The translations under genes and the position numbers were made by a program. The notes below the pieces were generated by a model. That model did no database searches. It was not told the DNA's origin and saw only the letters and a list, made by a program, of their open reading frames with translations. This document shows positions 63,827-64,000 of a DNA stretch of 64,000 nt, piece by piece. How positions within the stretch are numbered: position 1 is the first letter of the stretch; every line of letters begins with the position of its first letter. This DNA is from Streptomyces sp. NBC_01591 (GTDB lineage: Bacteria > Actinomycetota > Actinomycetes > Streptomycetales > Streptomycetaceae). Where the stretch lies: positions 7,130,001-7,194,000 of the forward strand of contig NZ_CP109327.1 in NCBI RefSeq assembly GCF_035918155.1. Reading direction: 5' to 3'.

Positions 63827-64000
63827 TCAGGCGAGGGCCCAGGCGACGTCCCTGAGCAGGGCGTGCCGCCAGCCCGCCCGGTCGTGGTCCGAGGCCGACC
63901 GCGATACCCGTACCGTCGCGCCGGCCTGTTCGGTCAGCGCCTCCGCCAGCGCGCAGTGCGGCAGCATCCGTGTCTCGTGTTCCCCCACGTCGAACGCGCA
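63827..64000 (-). CDS. cchJ: Siderophore esterase, C-terminal fragment
   Basis: The last 57 codons of a minus-strand gene that continues past the right edge. The translation reads CAFDVGEHETRMLPHCAL, then LTEQAGATVRVSRSASDHDRAGW (cited here by SASDHDRAGW), and ends RDVAWALA. The closing pattern of a His within DHDxxxWRxAL is that of Fes/IroE-type siderophore esterases, where this His completes the catalytic triad. In S. coelicolor, cchJ lies at this place and may release or hydrolyse coelichelin. The serine nucleophile is outside the window. Confidence 0.8.
   Translation of the reverse strand, partial: CAFDVGEHETRMLPHCALAEALTEQAGATVRVSRSASDHDRAGWRHALLRDVAWALA

Overview
The window is high-GC actinobacterial DNA and almost certainly comes from a Streptomyces chromosome. 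Third-position GC is extreme, GTG and TTG starts are frequent, many genes appear leaderless, and the gene content (GH46 chitosanase, DasR-type chitin operators, allantoin genes under an IclR regulator, a coelichelin cluster with DmdR/IdeR iron boxes) is typical of that genus. No insertion sequence, prophage, integrase or CRISPR array was seen.

Layout. 1-8.3 kb: end of a nucleobase permease, a secreted chitosanase with a palindromic operator, a small secreted SH3 protein, an alpha/beta hydrolase, a HEAT-like repeat protein, a DinB-like metal-binding protein, an amidohydrolase interrupted by an in-frame TAG, and a fibronectin-III lipoprotein behind a DasR-type site. 8.3-13.9 kb: a tight minus-strand operon (LRR protein, ankyrin protein, MoxR AAA ATPase, VWA/metallopeptidase) that starts about 20 bp after an odd tRNA-like gene; this is the best candidate in the window for an undescribed system. 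13.9-16.9 kb: a chitinase reduced to a remnant but keeping its promoter, and a TetR regulator divergent from a sugar-binding lipoprotein. 16.9-27.4 kb: malate synthase, a MobA-like nucleotidyltransferase, a two-component pair, an ABC transporter, and AllR with allantoinase and allantoicase; together these turn purine-derived allantoin into glyoxylate and then malate. 27.4-36.2 kb: small oxidoreductases, an EamA exporter, a sensor kinase with a one-base frameshift plus its regulator, a P450 with a thioesterase, and a GntR regulator divergent from a Gfo/Idh dehydrogenase. 36.3-42.3 kb: a sugar or polyol ABC uptake operon with two paralogous binding proteins, followed by a ROK kinase.

42.5-64 kb holds the coelichelin siderophore cluster in the S. 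coelicolor order: cchA (formyltransferase) divergent from cchB (ornithine N5-hydroxylase), cchC-F (ferri-siderophore uptake), cchG and cchI (export), cchH (trimodular NRPS) and the end of cchJ (esterase) at the right edge. Adenylation-pocket residues read from CchH match those described for formyl-hydroxyornithine, threonine and hydroxyornithine. Five iron boxes sit at the expected promoters. CchG and CchI carry complementary defects in their ATPase motifs, which predicts an obligate heterodimer with a single working ATP site.

Three genes look broken (amidohydrolase, chitinase, sensor kinase). Single-base errors in the assembly cannot be excluded for the amidohydrolase and the kinase.
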